Positions 45,587 to 57,300 of a DNA stretch of 64,000 bases are shown here, piece by piece (the stretch's first letter is position 1; the number at the start of each line of letters is the position of its first letter). The position numbers were made by a program, and so were the translations under genes. The notes under the pieces were generated by a model that did not search any database, was not told the origin of the DNA, and worked only from the letters and a program-made list of their open reading frames with translations. This DNA comes from Pseudopithomyces maydicus (Eukaryota; Ascomycota; Dothideomycetes; Pleosporales; Didymosphaeriaceae): assembly GCA_026873275.1 (NCBI GenBank), contig JANTUC010000017.1:372001-436000 (forward strand), read 5' to 3'.

Positions 45587-47747
45587 TGTCGAAGGAGGTG
45601 AAGATGGTCGGTCGGTGGCCGTGGTGGGATGGGTTCCACGATACATTGGCTGGCAATCCACATGGAGCGATAAGGAACAATACAAGATATAGACTAGAAA
45701 CACTTTGGAATGTCAGGCAGGGCCCTCGTTGGAGTCTGATGCAGGCACGGCACCAGTTGGCCGTCAAACAATCGGACACATGGAGGCAGAAGTTGCAGGA
45801 GAGGGTCGGGAAGGTGGCCAAAAGTCTGCAGAGCACAATTGCGTGCGTCTGTATTGTAACGAACACCCGCACTGAGGTCTGCAAAGACGACAAGGTTCAG
45901 AGAAGAGCCAACGGAACTCCCCAGTCCGTGCAGGGCTGACGTCCACCCCTCCGGCTACTCCTGGACCACAGCCGAATAGGCATGTACGGGATGTAGGTGA
46001 AGGAGCACTTTCAGGGCTTAAGCTCGGGAAGACGTGCATGCAACAGGCACAGTTCTTGCGGCACGGCTCCAGGCCCTGGGAGGGCAGGCTGGGCTCTGGA
46101 GGAAGGGCGGACCAGCTGGCACGGGTACGGCAGGGAACGATAGCAATAAATTTGATAATACCGGGAAAGAGAGCAAGATGAAGACGGGTACCCGTGCGAA
46201 TCCGTGCTGCGGTAGAGACGAAAGCTGCACAGGGCATGAGCAGGGGAGGCGTTCAGGGCAGGCCTATTAACCTAGCAAACTAAGTTCTGCCAGGAACATG
46301 GACGTGGAGCTCTTGCTGTTTGAGAGCCGAGTGAAGGAATGGCCCGGCCGGGCAATATTGGCGACGATTTCGTGTGGTCGCCGGCAGAGGGTGCAGGCCC
46401 GCGGGGCACCCGCTGCATAGTGTGTCTGGCCGATGCGTGAGGTGCAGGCTGGTGCAGGCTGGTGCAGGCAGCTGCAGAAGCAGCACTACAATACGGACTT
46501 TGGTGCGCGTGGCGGTTGGGATGGGTCCTACTGAATGCTCAGGCCCTCAGATCTCGCTCCAACAACGGCTCGGCGCTGGCCAACCGCGAGCGCTCCCGCA
46601 TCTCACTGGTGCCGATCATGCAGCGTGGGCGGGATGCAACGAACAGGCTCCATGTTATTGCGGCAAAATCCCGTGAGAATTGCTGCTGCAGACGGCCTTT
46701 GACTGCGGGCGCCAGCGTCCAATAAGCTTCACATAGATTAGTTTCAAAGTGCCCCCGATGCACATTCTCTGACTGCGAGGCGGCCTGAACACATGCACAG
46801 CGGCATGTGGTGACTGCTCCACTGCGCCTGAGCCTGAGGTACATGGACCCCGCAGCGCAGCGCGCCTCGTCGTGCGTGAGCGTGAGCAGGCGGCGAGCGG
46901 ACAGGACAGAGAGAGATCTTGGACCGGGGGGTGACGGGTCGTCGTTGGCCTTAGGGCGGCGTCGAACCGTTCGGGAGTGCACGCAAAGCCGTCCGTTGAG
47001 TGGAGCTTGACCATATCGGCATCCCTGGTCGTCTTTCGTGCATGTCGGGGACGCATGCATGCCAGTTTATGCGCATGCTAGCGGATAATAGGCCTGCTAG
47101 CCATGCAGCCTACGGCCTCGGGTCCTTCGAAGCTGCCTTCGACGTAGCGTGCTACTCCAGGCCGAACAGGCGAACAGGCCAAATGAACAGGTGCGTAAGC
47201 GACGATGCAGCCGGCCTATCGAACAAGCAGGCGAGGCGGCCGAGCGATTCAGGTGCCGGCTGTCACGATCCTTAGTGGCCTGTGGGCGACGCCACACATC
47301 ATCGAGGATCCTTCTGTGTGATGCAGTTGGGTCTTCCAGCATCGAGCGCCAAAGCGAGAGCGAACTTCTCCGCTTCTGGCAGGTCGACGCTGCCACGTAC
47401 CGGTAGAAGCATTCAGTCTGGTGTTCTGCGTGTTCTGCGGCGTCGTGGTGCTCTGCGGCGTCTTGCGGATGCTGGTTCCGGGTCCGCTTCCATGCTTTCG
47501 TGCTTTCATGTGGAATCCTGGAATCCATCCATCTGCCTCTGCCCGTTCCAAGGTTCCTTGGCACCATGAACACGTGATTTAGCGTGCCAATGTGCGCCAA
47601 GAGCCGCTGCCGGCGCGTCAACAACTTAACGCGCGACACAACACTACGCCCCTCTCTCTCAACCGCACCCCCGCCATCCACCCTCCGCCCTCGGCAACAC
47701 CACAGAATTTAAAAACTAACATTTTTTAAGTGAGCAGATTTGCGAGC
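45587..47747. other. long intergenic region, divergent promoters
   Basis: 2.2 kb without a supported gene. Overlapping GC-rich frames on both strands (46539-47060 and 47097-47681, minus) are not supported. The 3' end (47715-47739) looks like an intron end (CTAAC, T-run, GAGCAG), so the WW-protein gene may have a 5' UTR intron. Confidence 0.5.
46441..46469. repeat. GGTGCAGGCT 10-bp tandem repeat
   Basis: Three head-to-tail copies, the last with a terminal A. Confidence 0.8.
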
Positions 47748-48647
47748 ATGTCGTCGCCGACCGCTGCAGAGGCAGAGCGCCAAGCCCCGCCGCCGCGCCA
47801 AAGACGGAGGAGCAGAAGGCCGACAAGACGGGCGGTGCCGCCTTCCAAGAGTACGGAACGCCTCGCGAGCGCAGCACCGCGTCGCGCAAGGAGAGCATTG
47901 CAGCCGAGGAGGCCCCGCTGCCCTACGACGACGAGGCGCCTCCGCTGCCGGACGAGGCGCCCCCAGGAGACGACGGATGGGACTTCCGCTGGGACACCAA
48001 TGCGAATGCGTACTACTTCTTCAACAAATGGACGGGCGTATCTCAGTGGGAGAACCCCCGCCAGCCAGGAGCCACCGCTTCCACCTACGGATCGTATGCC
48101 AGGTTTGCTAATTATGATCACTTTCTTTAAATCTTGTTAGTTACTAATCAGTGCCCACAGCAGTTACCCTAGCAGCTCAGCCATTGTCCCTACCAGCAGC
48201 TCTGGCGCCCCTGGCACTTCGTCTCCGCCCAAGCGCAAGTATGGAGGCTATAATCCCGCCATCCATGGCAACTATGACCCCAACGCGGACTATGCCAAGG
48301 AAGCTGAGAGGGAGGAAGAAGAGGCAGAAGCCGCCAAAGCCGCCCTTGCCGCAGCCGCTCTTCCCAAGCCCATTGTTGGAGACTATAGCACCGTAGCTCA
48401 CTTCAACCGTTACAACGGTCGCTACCAACAAGCCGGAAACAATGCTGAGTACCACAATGATGAGAACAAGTCCAAGCGGCAGATGAATGCCTTCTTTGAT
48501 GTCGATGCTGCTGCTAACAGCCACGATGGCCGGAGTCTCAAGGCCGAGCGACGTGGCAAGACCTTAACCAAGCAAGAGGTACAAGCTTTCAGGGCGAAGC
48601 GCCGCGAGAAGAAGGAAGAGAAGCGCCGCGCTTGGCTTCGGGACTGA
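47748..48647 (+). CDS. WW-domain protein, one apparent frameshift
   Basis: Exons 47748-48102 and 48161-48647; 280 residues after adding one base. The ATG frame gives MSSPTAAEAERQAPPP; the body is in another frame from about 47800 (APKTEEQKADKTGGAAFQEYG). The break sits in CCGCCGCCGCG at 47788-47798. The WW domain is at about residues 85-115: GWDFRWDTNANAYYFFNKWT then SQWENP, with both tryptophans, the aromatic YYF and the final proline. A Ser/Pro/Tyr-rich middle and a highly charged helical C-terminus (KTLTKQEVQAFRAKRREKKE) follow. The donor at 48103 is the weak GTTTGC, but the joined frame is clean. WW domains bind proline motifs, often in splicing or transcription factors; the partner is unknown. 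It converges on the YAR1-like gene. Confidence 0.82.
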
Positions 48648-49223
48648 AACTTGGTAAGAAATGTAGTGAAAGTATGTTGATAAAAAAACGACGACTAATG
48701 TAGGGTGTAGTGAGTGCAGCATGGCGTCCGCCGACAAGAGATTGGCCGGACCAGCCTTTCAGTGTGATATCAATCATCTCTACAAGCCCAGCAGAGGCTG
48801 TATTGAGGGCAGGATGAGGCATAGTTCTCTCCTCGTGCAACTAACTTGATTTCATTTCTGTCATTTGCTTGCGTTTTGCCGGGGATTGCATCGCCCTGAG
48901 CTAAGCAGGCGCAGTCTAGGCTGCCAAATGGCATGTCGCGAGAAATACAGTTCTTGCTGAGTTACGATAATGTATACAATGAATCTGATCACCCAAGCTT
49001 GTCCACCTTTGCCCGTGAGGTCTCTTTGAAACTTGCCCACAACCGCGTGAACCTACTCGCCGACGCCACAGATACTTCTTTCGCCTTAGGTGCGGCATCC
49101 ACGTGGCAAGCTCCAGCTCCCGGCGCTATACCTCAGATCCTAACGTCCCCGACATCGTCGTTCAGTGACGGCAGGGATGGTGAGCAATATCGATCCTTGT
49201 ACGACATGCTTCCTTCTGGTCTT
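48648..49223. other. intergenic between convergent genes
   Basis: 3' flanks only; an open frame at 48933-49238 has no recognisable content. Confidence 0.5.
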
Positions 49224-49920
49224 TCAACCGTCTTTTGAGGCGTCGTCGGTTTCCAGACGATCCATTTGCCTTCTTACATGTTCGACGGCACTTCCACCAT
49301 CCACTCCGCTGGAGCCGTTCTGGGCAAGCTCGGTTTGGGCATCCGCATCGGCCCCCAAGTCGGCGGCGGATGATTCGCTCGTCTGTCCAATCCCCTTCTC
49401 CAGCTCTTCAACGGCCCCAAGCAGCCAGTCGACGACGTCGCCCTTGTCGTTGATCTCGGCCTCGAACACGGCGTCGTGGCCGGCTCTGTTGATGATGGTG
49501 ACGTCGGCACCGGCGCCCACCAGCAGCTTCACGCACTCGAGATGGCCGTTGAGGGCAGCCCAGTGCAGTGCCGTGTTGCCTGCGTCGTTTGCCGCATTGA
49601 TAAGCCCCGACGCAGGCGCCGAGGCGCTGGCCGGGTCGAGAGAGAAGAGGAGCTTGACGGTGTCTGTGGTCTGCAGTCAGCACGTAGCTCCCCGAAACAC
49701 GCAATATATCTGGGGCACGATTGCTCGTACCGACATGTCCGTTCGCAGCAGCATAGTGCAATGCCGTGTTCTTGGAGTAGGGGTCTGCCGCCGCAGCGAC
49801 CAGCTCGGCTTTGGACTGCTGTGGCGTCTGGGCTGAGAGGGTGGTCAGGAAGGTGGCCAGCTCGGCAGCCTCGTTGGCACGTGCGAGGTAGAGGATCTCG
49901 TCAATTGCGTCTTCGTCCAT
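49224..49920 (-). CDS. YAR1: ankyrin-repeat protein, YAR1-like
   Basis: Exons 49920-49731 and 49663-49224, 209 residues; the 67 bp intron joins NGHV to DTVKLLFSLD exactly within an ankyrin repeat. Two clear repeats are seen (KNTALHYAAANGHVDTVKLL, about 50-80; GNTALHWAALNGHLECVKLL, about 95-125), then AGADVTIINRAGHDAVFEAE and a charged tail. The N-terminal helix reads DEILYLARANEAAELATFL. Length and architecture match yeast Yar1, the chaperone that holds ribosomal protein Rps3 before its incorporation in the small subunit. Other small ankyrin proteins could look similar, so the orthology is probable rather than certain. Confidence 0.82.
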
Positions 49921-52196
49921 GGCTGTCGGGCGTGGTGTTGTTTCTGGCTACGGAGCAGAGCCTGGTACCCCCCTCGGTCGCGTCTCCTCTGCCCTCGAGA
50001 AATTTCTGGTGGGGGCGGGGTGCGCCTTCTCCGCTAGTCCAACATGGCTAGCCGTTCGTGGCCCGACGTTCCCGACCCGCATCTGCACGAAACACGAAAC
50101 ATGATCCCTTCTCAGCCTTCTGCACTGCCTCTTCTCTTCCGGACACGCTGTGTGCGACCCGTTCACGGCCTCAGTTGTTATCAGCTCATCGGTCGCCTCT
50201 GCGCCTGCAGCCGAATCCTTCCGTCTGCCAGATGTTCGGCACCGCTGCCGTACCTCCACTATACGATGCAATCTAGCAGCCGCTTGCAATATGACACGTC
50301 TGCACACCCCGACGCAGAACGCCCGGCACTCCTTGGGTGTATTGGTACTTTGACATCCAATATGGCAACTTTGTTTCCTGAGCAAATACACACTCTGTTC
50401 GCTGCACGCCCGTCATTTGGCATGTCATTGGCACCTTATCCAATACTCTGCTTCGTCTTTGCATCCTAGTCATCCCCAACCGTTGCCCCTGTCACTTCAC
50501 CATCCGAAATTTGCATCCTCTCTTATCTTCCTATTAATTCGTATTCTCTCACACTCTGGAGAGTGACCACTTCTACCGCAAACGACTTCCAGTCTCATGC
50601 TTCATCATCACCTGGTCTGTCCGCGAGAAGCACCCGTCGTCGTACACGAACGCAATGCACGATCCGAATCCTTTCCTCGTAGCTCCTGTTGGATTTAGCA
50701 GCCTTGGCTTCCTGCTTCCTCGGTTTTGCATCTCAACATTCTAGATGACCTGAGCTTCCTGATTAATATCGCAGGGGTGACAATAGCCTCGCTACCGCGA
50801 CACACTATGCTCATGCTACTCGCGATCAGCGTACATGCAGGATCGTCATAGCAGTATATTGGTCCTATACGACGCACCATATTTCCAGATTCCTATTGTG
50901 TGAGTTGCAACCGATTGCTTATCCACCAACATCGTTCAACACTTATCGCCGCGTCCCCAGCGCGGCGAATATTCTGCAGGTACCATAGCGCTCCCGCATT
51001 ATTAGCCGAATCGGGTTCATGATCGGTATACTACACATGTGTGGTCGCTGTACTCCGATGACGTGCACTCCCGCAGATCATAGGCATATGAAGATGACTA
51101 TGGCCAGAGTAGCATGGTTGCTATTCAGCCCAAATGTTCCGTCGTGCCGATTCCTGATACCCGGAATTCTTGCATGGGCTTTCGGCACTGTGCATTCACC
51201 ATCGTCATGTCAGCTCTTTGCTGCTGAACAACTGCTCTAAGCCACAATCGGGATGGTTCCCCACCGACTACCCAAAACTGCACCTGGTATGTTCAGCTTC
51301 CTACGGTCATCTGTGCAGGTACGGTAGATGAAGCGATACCATCTATATTATCGGCTCGATGTTGTGCGAATATGTGCTTTCGTTTGATCCTTCTCGCACG
51401 TGGTAATCGCTTGCATTCAGCAATCAGCTTCATTTTCAATATCTGACGGCGCTGCTTTACGCCTGGGTAATCGCCAAGCTTGCCACCGTGCGAGTTTTAT
51501 TTGCTTCTTCGGGAGCTCGCGTGAGGAGCCTGATATAGCGCACGGCACAGTGAACACACGGTGGCTGAAACGTAGGGGAACAGGCAGCCGCTGCCGAAGA
51601 AAAGAAAAGAAGAGGGATCGGGAGGGTTGATCTGCCGCCCGATTAATTCCCTAGATTCGAGTCCGTGCATTATTGAAGTTGGGCATTCGTGCGATGTGAT
51701 GGATGAAGGTAGAAGACTGGGTTTTGGTATTGCTATAGGCTAGGTATTGTGTTCAAACGAGCTGCACTGTGCCGCATCGTAATGCACAGTCTGTGTTCCC
51801 ATGCAGTGTTACTTGCAGGATGGGAAGGAGCCCAAGGAGCTTGGGTACGGCACAACTTCAGTCCAAAATAGTATAGGAATCCTTCTGTCAATGAATTGAA
51901 CACTTAGTCACAGCCGTGAGTCATGATGGCATATGTCGGCGACAGTCAGCAGAGAGTCAACTCCCAAGCAGAGCAGGCAATCATATTATCCAGACTTTAC
52001 CACTCATCCTTAGAACTGAGGCATTATCTAGAAAGACCAATCGAGTTAAATGCCCCCAGAACGCATCCTTGGTGTTCCTTCCTCCCGAATAGAACCAAAA
52101 TTTGATGCATAGAATAGTTCCCGATCAATCTCACCAAACTCCACATCACCCACAACCAAACATCAGACCACCACCTGCAATACCCCACTCCCACCC
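49921..52196. other. long intergenic region
   Basis: 2.3 kb between two minus-strand genes. Short overlapping frames near 49950-50470 lie in the YAR1-like promoter. Nothing recognisable beyond. Confidence 0.5.
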
Positions 52197-53257
52197 TCAA
52201 TTACCCCCTCCATTCCCAATCGGCAACAACAACCCCTCCTCCCCGCTCCCATCCTCCGTCCACTTCACCACCGCATCCACCGCCCGTCCTACCCCTCCCT
52301 CTACAACATCCAGCCACCCTCTCGCCCAAACCTTTGCCCCCGTCCTCTCCATCCCCTCCGCAATGTGCAACACTCCGCGCGTGCTCCGCGACCGCCTCGG
52401 TTCCACGCCGTGCTGCGCCTCGAGAGCATCGAGGTTCGACACCGGCGAGGGCGAGCGGCTAGCGTAGGGCGAGACGTGCGGCTCTGCTCTCGATGACAAG
52501 GGCCCCGCGGGAAGCGGGGATGCAGGATTCGATGGAGCGAAGAAAGCCTGGTGCGCGGAGAGGTATTCGGCGCTGGAGCGGGGATGGAGGACGCGGGGCG
52601 GGAGGAAAGGGTTTGGAGGGAGTCTTCCGGGTTGATGCTGGTTTTGAGGGTGGGGGTGGACCATGGGGCGTGGGTGGGTGAGGAGGGAGGTCGTTGTGGG
52701 GTGGTTCTGGAATCTATTTTGCGGAGGCGGATCGAGGTGTTGTCGGCTTGGTTGGGGTTCGCTGATGTAGTTGCTGCAAGGCCGAGGCTCTCGTTGCTCG
52801 AGAGGGTACCGGCGGAGGAGTTGGATGCTAGGGGTGCGTACTTGGATGGCTTGTCAATGGGCTTTGTTTTTTCTTGCATCCTGCGCTGTATGCTCCATAT
52901 GTGTTTCCACCAGGACTGCTTGTTGTGTTGATCCTGCCTTACCTGTTGCGTGTTTAGGTCCGATCGCTTGGGCACCGTGTTGATCAACCATACGAGGATT
53001 GACCAGAGGAAGCCTATGCCTAAGCATACGAAAAGCGTAATCAGTGCTGCCACGGGGATGTCTGGTAGTTGGAACTCGCCGCCTTCCATGGTGCCGAAGA
53101 AGGGGTAGAGTGTGGAGTTTAGGTTAAATGCGATGGAGTTTTCGGGAGCTGCAACAGCGTGACGATCAAAGAGCGTAAGAGGGTAAGCTGGGTTGGTTGA
53201 ATCGGGAGGAACCTGCAGATTAGGTGTTGTGGAAGGGACAGGTTGAGTGTGTGTCAT
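52197..53257 (-). CDS. single-pass membrane protein, Ser/Pro-rich, one apparent frameshift
   Basis: The start at 53257 is provisional; 53089 (MEGGEFQLPDIP) is an alternative that puts the membrane span nearer the N-terminus. The span is VAALITLFVCLGIGFLWSI, about residues 69-92. A polar Ser/Thr/Pro-rich cytoplasmic tail follows. The frame changes at about 52562-52576: up to SSRPASSIPAPAP in one frame, then SAEYLSAHQAFFAPSNPASP onward in another, to the stop at 52197. Adding one base gives 353 residues, and the second frame reads more naturally (SPSPVSNLDALEAQHG) than the first frame's Arg-rich end. A possible stop-free intron lies at 52942-52886 (GTAAGG...ACAG, 57 bp), without a good branch site. 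No function recognised. Confidence 0.62.
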
Positions 53258-54332
53258 TGATGGTAGGTGTTGCTAGAGTGACGTCTTGTCTGTGTACTTG
53301 TTTGCTCTGGTGGAAAATGTCCAGGCTCGCGGTACCTTCACCTGTGCAGAGGGAAGCACGTAATTCTTGAGTCGGTGCTGTTTCCTGGCTTGATACTACG
53401 CGCCGAAATGTGCTCGAAGGATACACCCAACGCACAGTTGTACGGGTGACTGTCTTGGTTAAAACAGTAGTCGTCGCTACGCATCCACTCCCTCTTCTAC
53501 ATGCATGTGTAAAGAATGCGGCGCCATACAATCTTTCGATACAAATGCGGGTATTTCACTGTTGTAATATAACTCAGGTTAGAAAATATTCCTAGAGGTT
53601 GTTACAATATGAAAGGAACCTGCCAAGTAGGAACAGATATTTAAATTGTAATGTTGTTCCACAAACATGCGTCGTGAAATACAAACCTGTCACGGAAACT
53701 ACAGGTAGCATGTATCTCAAATTGGATGATAATTCTCTATTGCCTCTTCATGGCCGGCCGATCACCCAGTGCTTGAATGTATACAATTTCCCTACACATG
53801 CTCCGTCATCAGCCGCCATCACGAGAGACTGTCACTACTGTGTCAACGCCACGGTTGCCCAAAAAATTATATCAGCACAATGGTGCGACAGTAGCAGTAA
53901 TTTCATATGAACATTCAACACTTAGGAAACGTATATGCAGTGTGGTACAAAAACCTTCCAAGGAAATTAGAGCACTAATACCACCACGTACAATTCTCAT
54001 ATATGACGGTGCTCTGGGGCAATAAAGAAATCTAATAGAAATGCAAGTAGGAAACTTTTGACATGGATATCCCAGCTGAATGCTTAAGTCAGCGCATTAA
54101 ACGGTATACTAAAACCCGGATGACCGTGGTAGGTATGTTTGGTCCCACAAAGGACAAGAAACCAGGATGAACAATACAGGCGCGCGATGCAAGAATGAAA
54201 CTTAAATATTGGCAGCTGCGTTTACGCCGACGCTGATGTTTGATCGTCAATCGTAATAGCAGGCCAGAGTAGTGTAAGACGCGGCATGTTCCAATGCCGG
54301 ACAGTGTATGACCAACAGTAAAATTAAACTTT
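53258..54332. other. intergenic; possible upstream exon on the minus strand
   Basis: A minus-strand frame (53531-53220) reads CVATTTVLTKTVTRTTVRWVY, like a Thr-rich extracellular stretch, and overlaps the start of the membrane-protein gene in another frame. No donor/acceptor pair I tried joins them in phase. The rest (53560-54332) is AT-rich with no gene. Confidence 0.35.
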
Positions 54333-57300
54333 TTATCGACGGTTGAAGTTGAGGTAGCGGGCCTGTGTACTGTCAGCGCAAGAACATCATGATTAGGAAA
54401 TTGGGGACATACTGCCAAGAACAAAATAGCAAGGGAGGAACCAATGAAGGCAGCCAAGATACCAAGATCTCTCCAGCGGTTGTTGAAGTCAAGACCGAGC
54501 GGCTGGAAGAACTGGTCGCCGACCTTGTAAGCGCAATACTGGCATACATCCGTGGCGTTGTCGACTAGATAGCCTGGACCACCGTTTGCGAAGAAGTCGC
54601 TCATGTAGGTACCGCAATCTTGCCCCTCCGGCGCATTGAAGGTGTTCAATTCGACCGGCGTGCATTCCACCTTCCGATCGTGCAGCTCAGTGACAATCAT
54701 GCCACCAACAAGACGAGTCATCGGGTTGAGCTCGTAGAGCCATGCTCTCCAGAATTTAGGAATCTGCGGCTTCGGAATGGTAACACCGCAGAACAGGGCG
54801 AAGATGAGAATGACGAAGGGGTTAATGAGCGACGAGATAAAGGGAGTGGGTGTGAGCGCGGCCAATGCTTGGGCCAAGGTAACGGAGAAGATCTCTGTAA
54901 TGAGAATGATCAGGAACTGGTAGCCGGCGCGCGACGACTCGGAGTTGAGTCCAGGAATGTAGTAGATGGGCAGGAAGAAGCAGACCGCACAGAGAACGTT
55001 GTAAGGCATCTCGGCGATGACCATGGAGAGCGCAAAAGGGAAGGTCTTGTAAGCCTTAGCCATCTGTTCGCGATACGAAATCATTCGAGAGATGGCGTAT
55101 TTCGGTTCGACCTGGGCGAGAATAAGAGCTGGCAGCACAGTAACCTGGAAAATGACGAAGACGCGGTACTGCAGCGAAGAACGAGAGTCATCAAGCTGTA
55201 GGTACATCAGACCTGTCAACAACGCGATGATGACATGGTTGAAGAGTCGAGTAAAGCCGTAGTTGGGGGTTCTCCAGAAAGCCAGGTTTTGACGCTTGTT
55301 GACGTGCTTGATCTGATGCCACAATGGTGTGGCATACTCTTTTTGCACCACAGGCTCGGCAGCACCGACCTCAGCGATACGAGTCTCCTTCATGCGGATG
55401 ATCTCTTCCTTGACCTGTGCAAACTCGGCAGAGTCGCGCCACACATCAGCCCAATCCTCCTTGCCAATACGAGGAGTCGAGCCGGCGCCTATGGCATCCA
55501 GCATCCATTCCGCAGGGTTTGCGTCTGAAGGGCAATCGGCACCGTGGCGATGGAAGTAGTCCAAGAGAGCATGCGCATCTTTGCCAATGTCACCAAAGTA
55601 GACGCATTGACCTCCACGCTGAAGCAACAAGAGCCTGTCGAAGTTCTCGAAAAGCGCCGAGTTCGGTTGATGAATTGTGCACAGAATTGCCTAAAGTAAG
55701 GTTAGAGTAAACCAAAGACAATGATATTTGATAGACGTACCTGGCCTGCCGCAGCCAACTTACGGAGGAAGCGAACAATGTTGAAGGCACTTTGCGAGTC
55801 GAGACCACTGGTAGGCTCATCCAAGAACAAGAGAAGCTCTGGCTTAGCAGCCAGTTCGACACCGATAGTCACACGCTTTCGCTGCTCAACGGCGAGACCA
55901 GTCTCGGGGTCGCCAATAATTGCATCTGCCATGTCCTCCATTTCCAAAAGGGAGATGACCTCTTCGACATACGCATATTTCTCTTCTCGTGATGTCTCGA
56001 AAGGTTGGCGAAGGTCAGCTGAGAAGCGAAGAGCTTCGCGGACAGTCTGGGCGGGTTCCTAGGCATCGTTAGTGGTTATCGTGAAAACGAAGGGGTCTTC
56101 TTACGTGAACATCGAGTTGTTCTGCATACGCAGTACCTCTCTGGAAGGCAATACCGGGTGGTTTTCCGTCAACGAGCTTATCACCACTGATGACACCAAT
56201 ATTCTTGCGGGCAGCCAGCACATCCAACAATGTTGTCTTTCCGGCACCGGAAGCACCCATGAGCGCCGTGAGCTGACCTGGTTTGACGTATCCAAAGATG
56301 TTGTTCAACAAGCGTAGCTCGCCGGAGGGAATAGGGACATCGTAGCAAAGGTCTTCCCAGGTGAGCACTGCCTTGGAGGTGATGTTGAGACCAGAGCTGG
56401 CATCGGTATCTTCTTCCTTTCGGTTTCGCTTGTCACGTTTCTCTTGAAGCTTGGCGTTCAGTTCCTTGAGCTCCTTGTCTTCTTTGAGGAAGAAAGTCAC
56501 AGTCCTACCACCAGCACCCCATTTGATGTACTCTCCGAGGAAGACGTTTGCTGTCAAGAAGCCAATAATCAGCGCTACGGTGATGCCCCAGTTCCTCCAA
56601 AGATCGCTCGTCAAGTATGAGAAACCGATACGGATGTATTCGCTTCCTGATACAATGGTGGATCCAGCATGACTTCCGGGCAATGTGCATACCTGGGCGT
56701 TGATGTCATCGTACCCAGGACCGTAGGGGATCAGCGAGTTGCCGGTACAAGTGAGATCAAGGCGTCCAAACTCGTTCATCATGAGAGCTGAGAAGGCCAA
56801 ACCGAGCGCATTGACGTAGAATATCCACCTCAGCCACACCTGTTCTGATTGATACTGAATGATATAACCGGAAGTCAAGACAAAGAGTGTGATGATGGTA
56901 GCAGCAAGACGAATGGCGACATCGAAGTCGGGGCACAAGCAACCAACTGTTCGGAAGAACAAAGTCATGGCCAGGTATCCGGTAACAATCATCAGGTAAA
57001 AGATGAAAAAGGCGCCAGCATCCCGTACTAGTCCGGTCATGAAGTAAACAATGATGCTGAATATCAAGATCTGTGCTGCGGAGAACAGAAGATCAACTCC
57101 AATTTGTGCAATCCAAAGCGCGGATGGTCGATGGAAGGTAAAGGCTCGGTGCTTGTTCACGATCGGGCGGCCCAACATAACACCGGGCAATTCGGAGAAG
57201 GCATTGAAGGCGTTGAACAGAAGCGCGATGAACAGAACACCACCACGGGTGAAAGCACCCGCCGATGTAGGAGGCAAATTCAACCAGACGGTACCGACGA

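Noticed and set aside
46956..46966. Perfect tRNA B-box-like GGTTCGACGCC on the minus strand
   Set aside because: The flanking bases do not pair as a T stem and no A box lies at the right distance.
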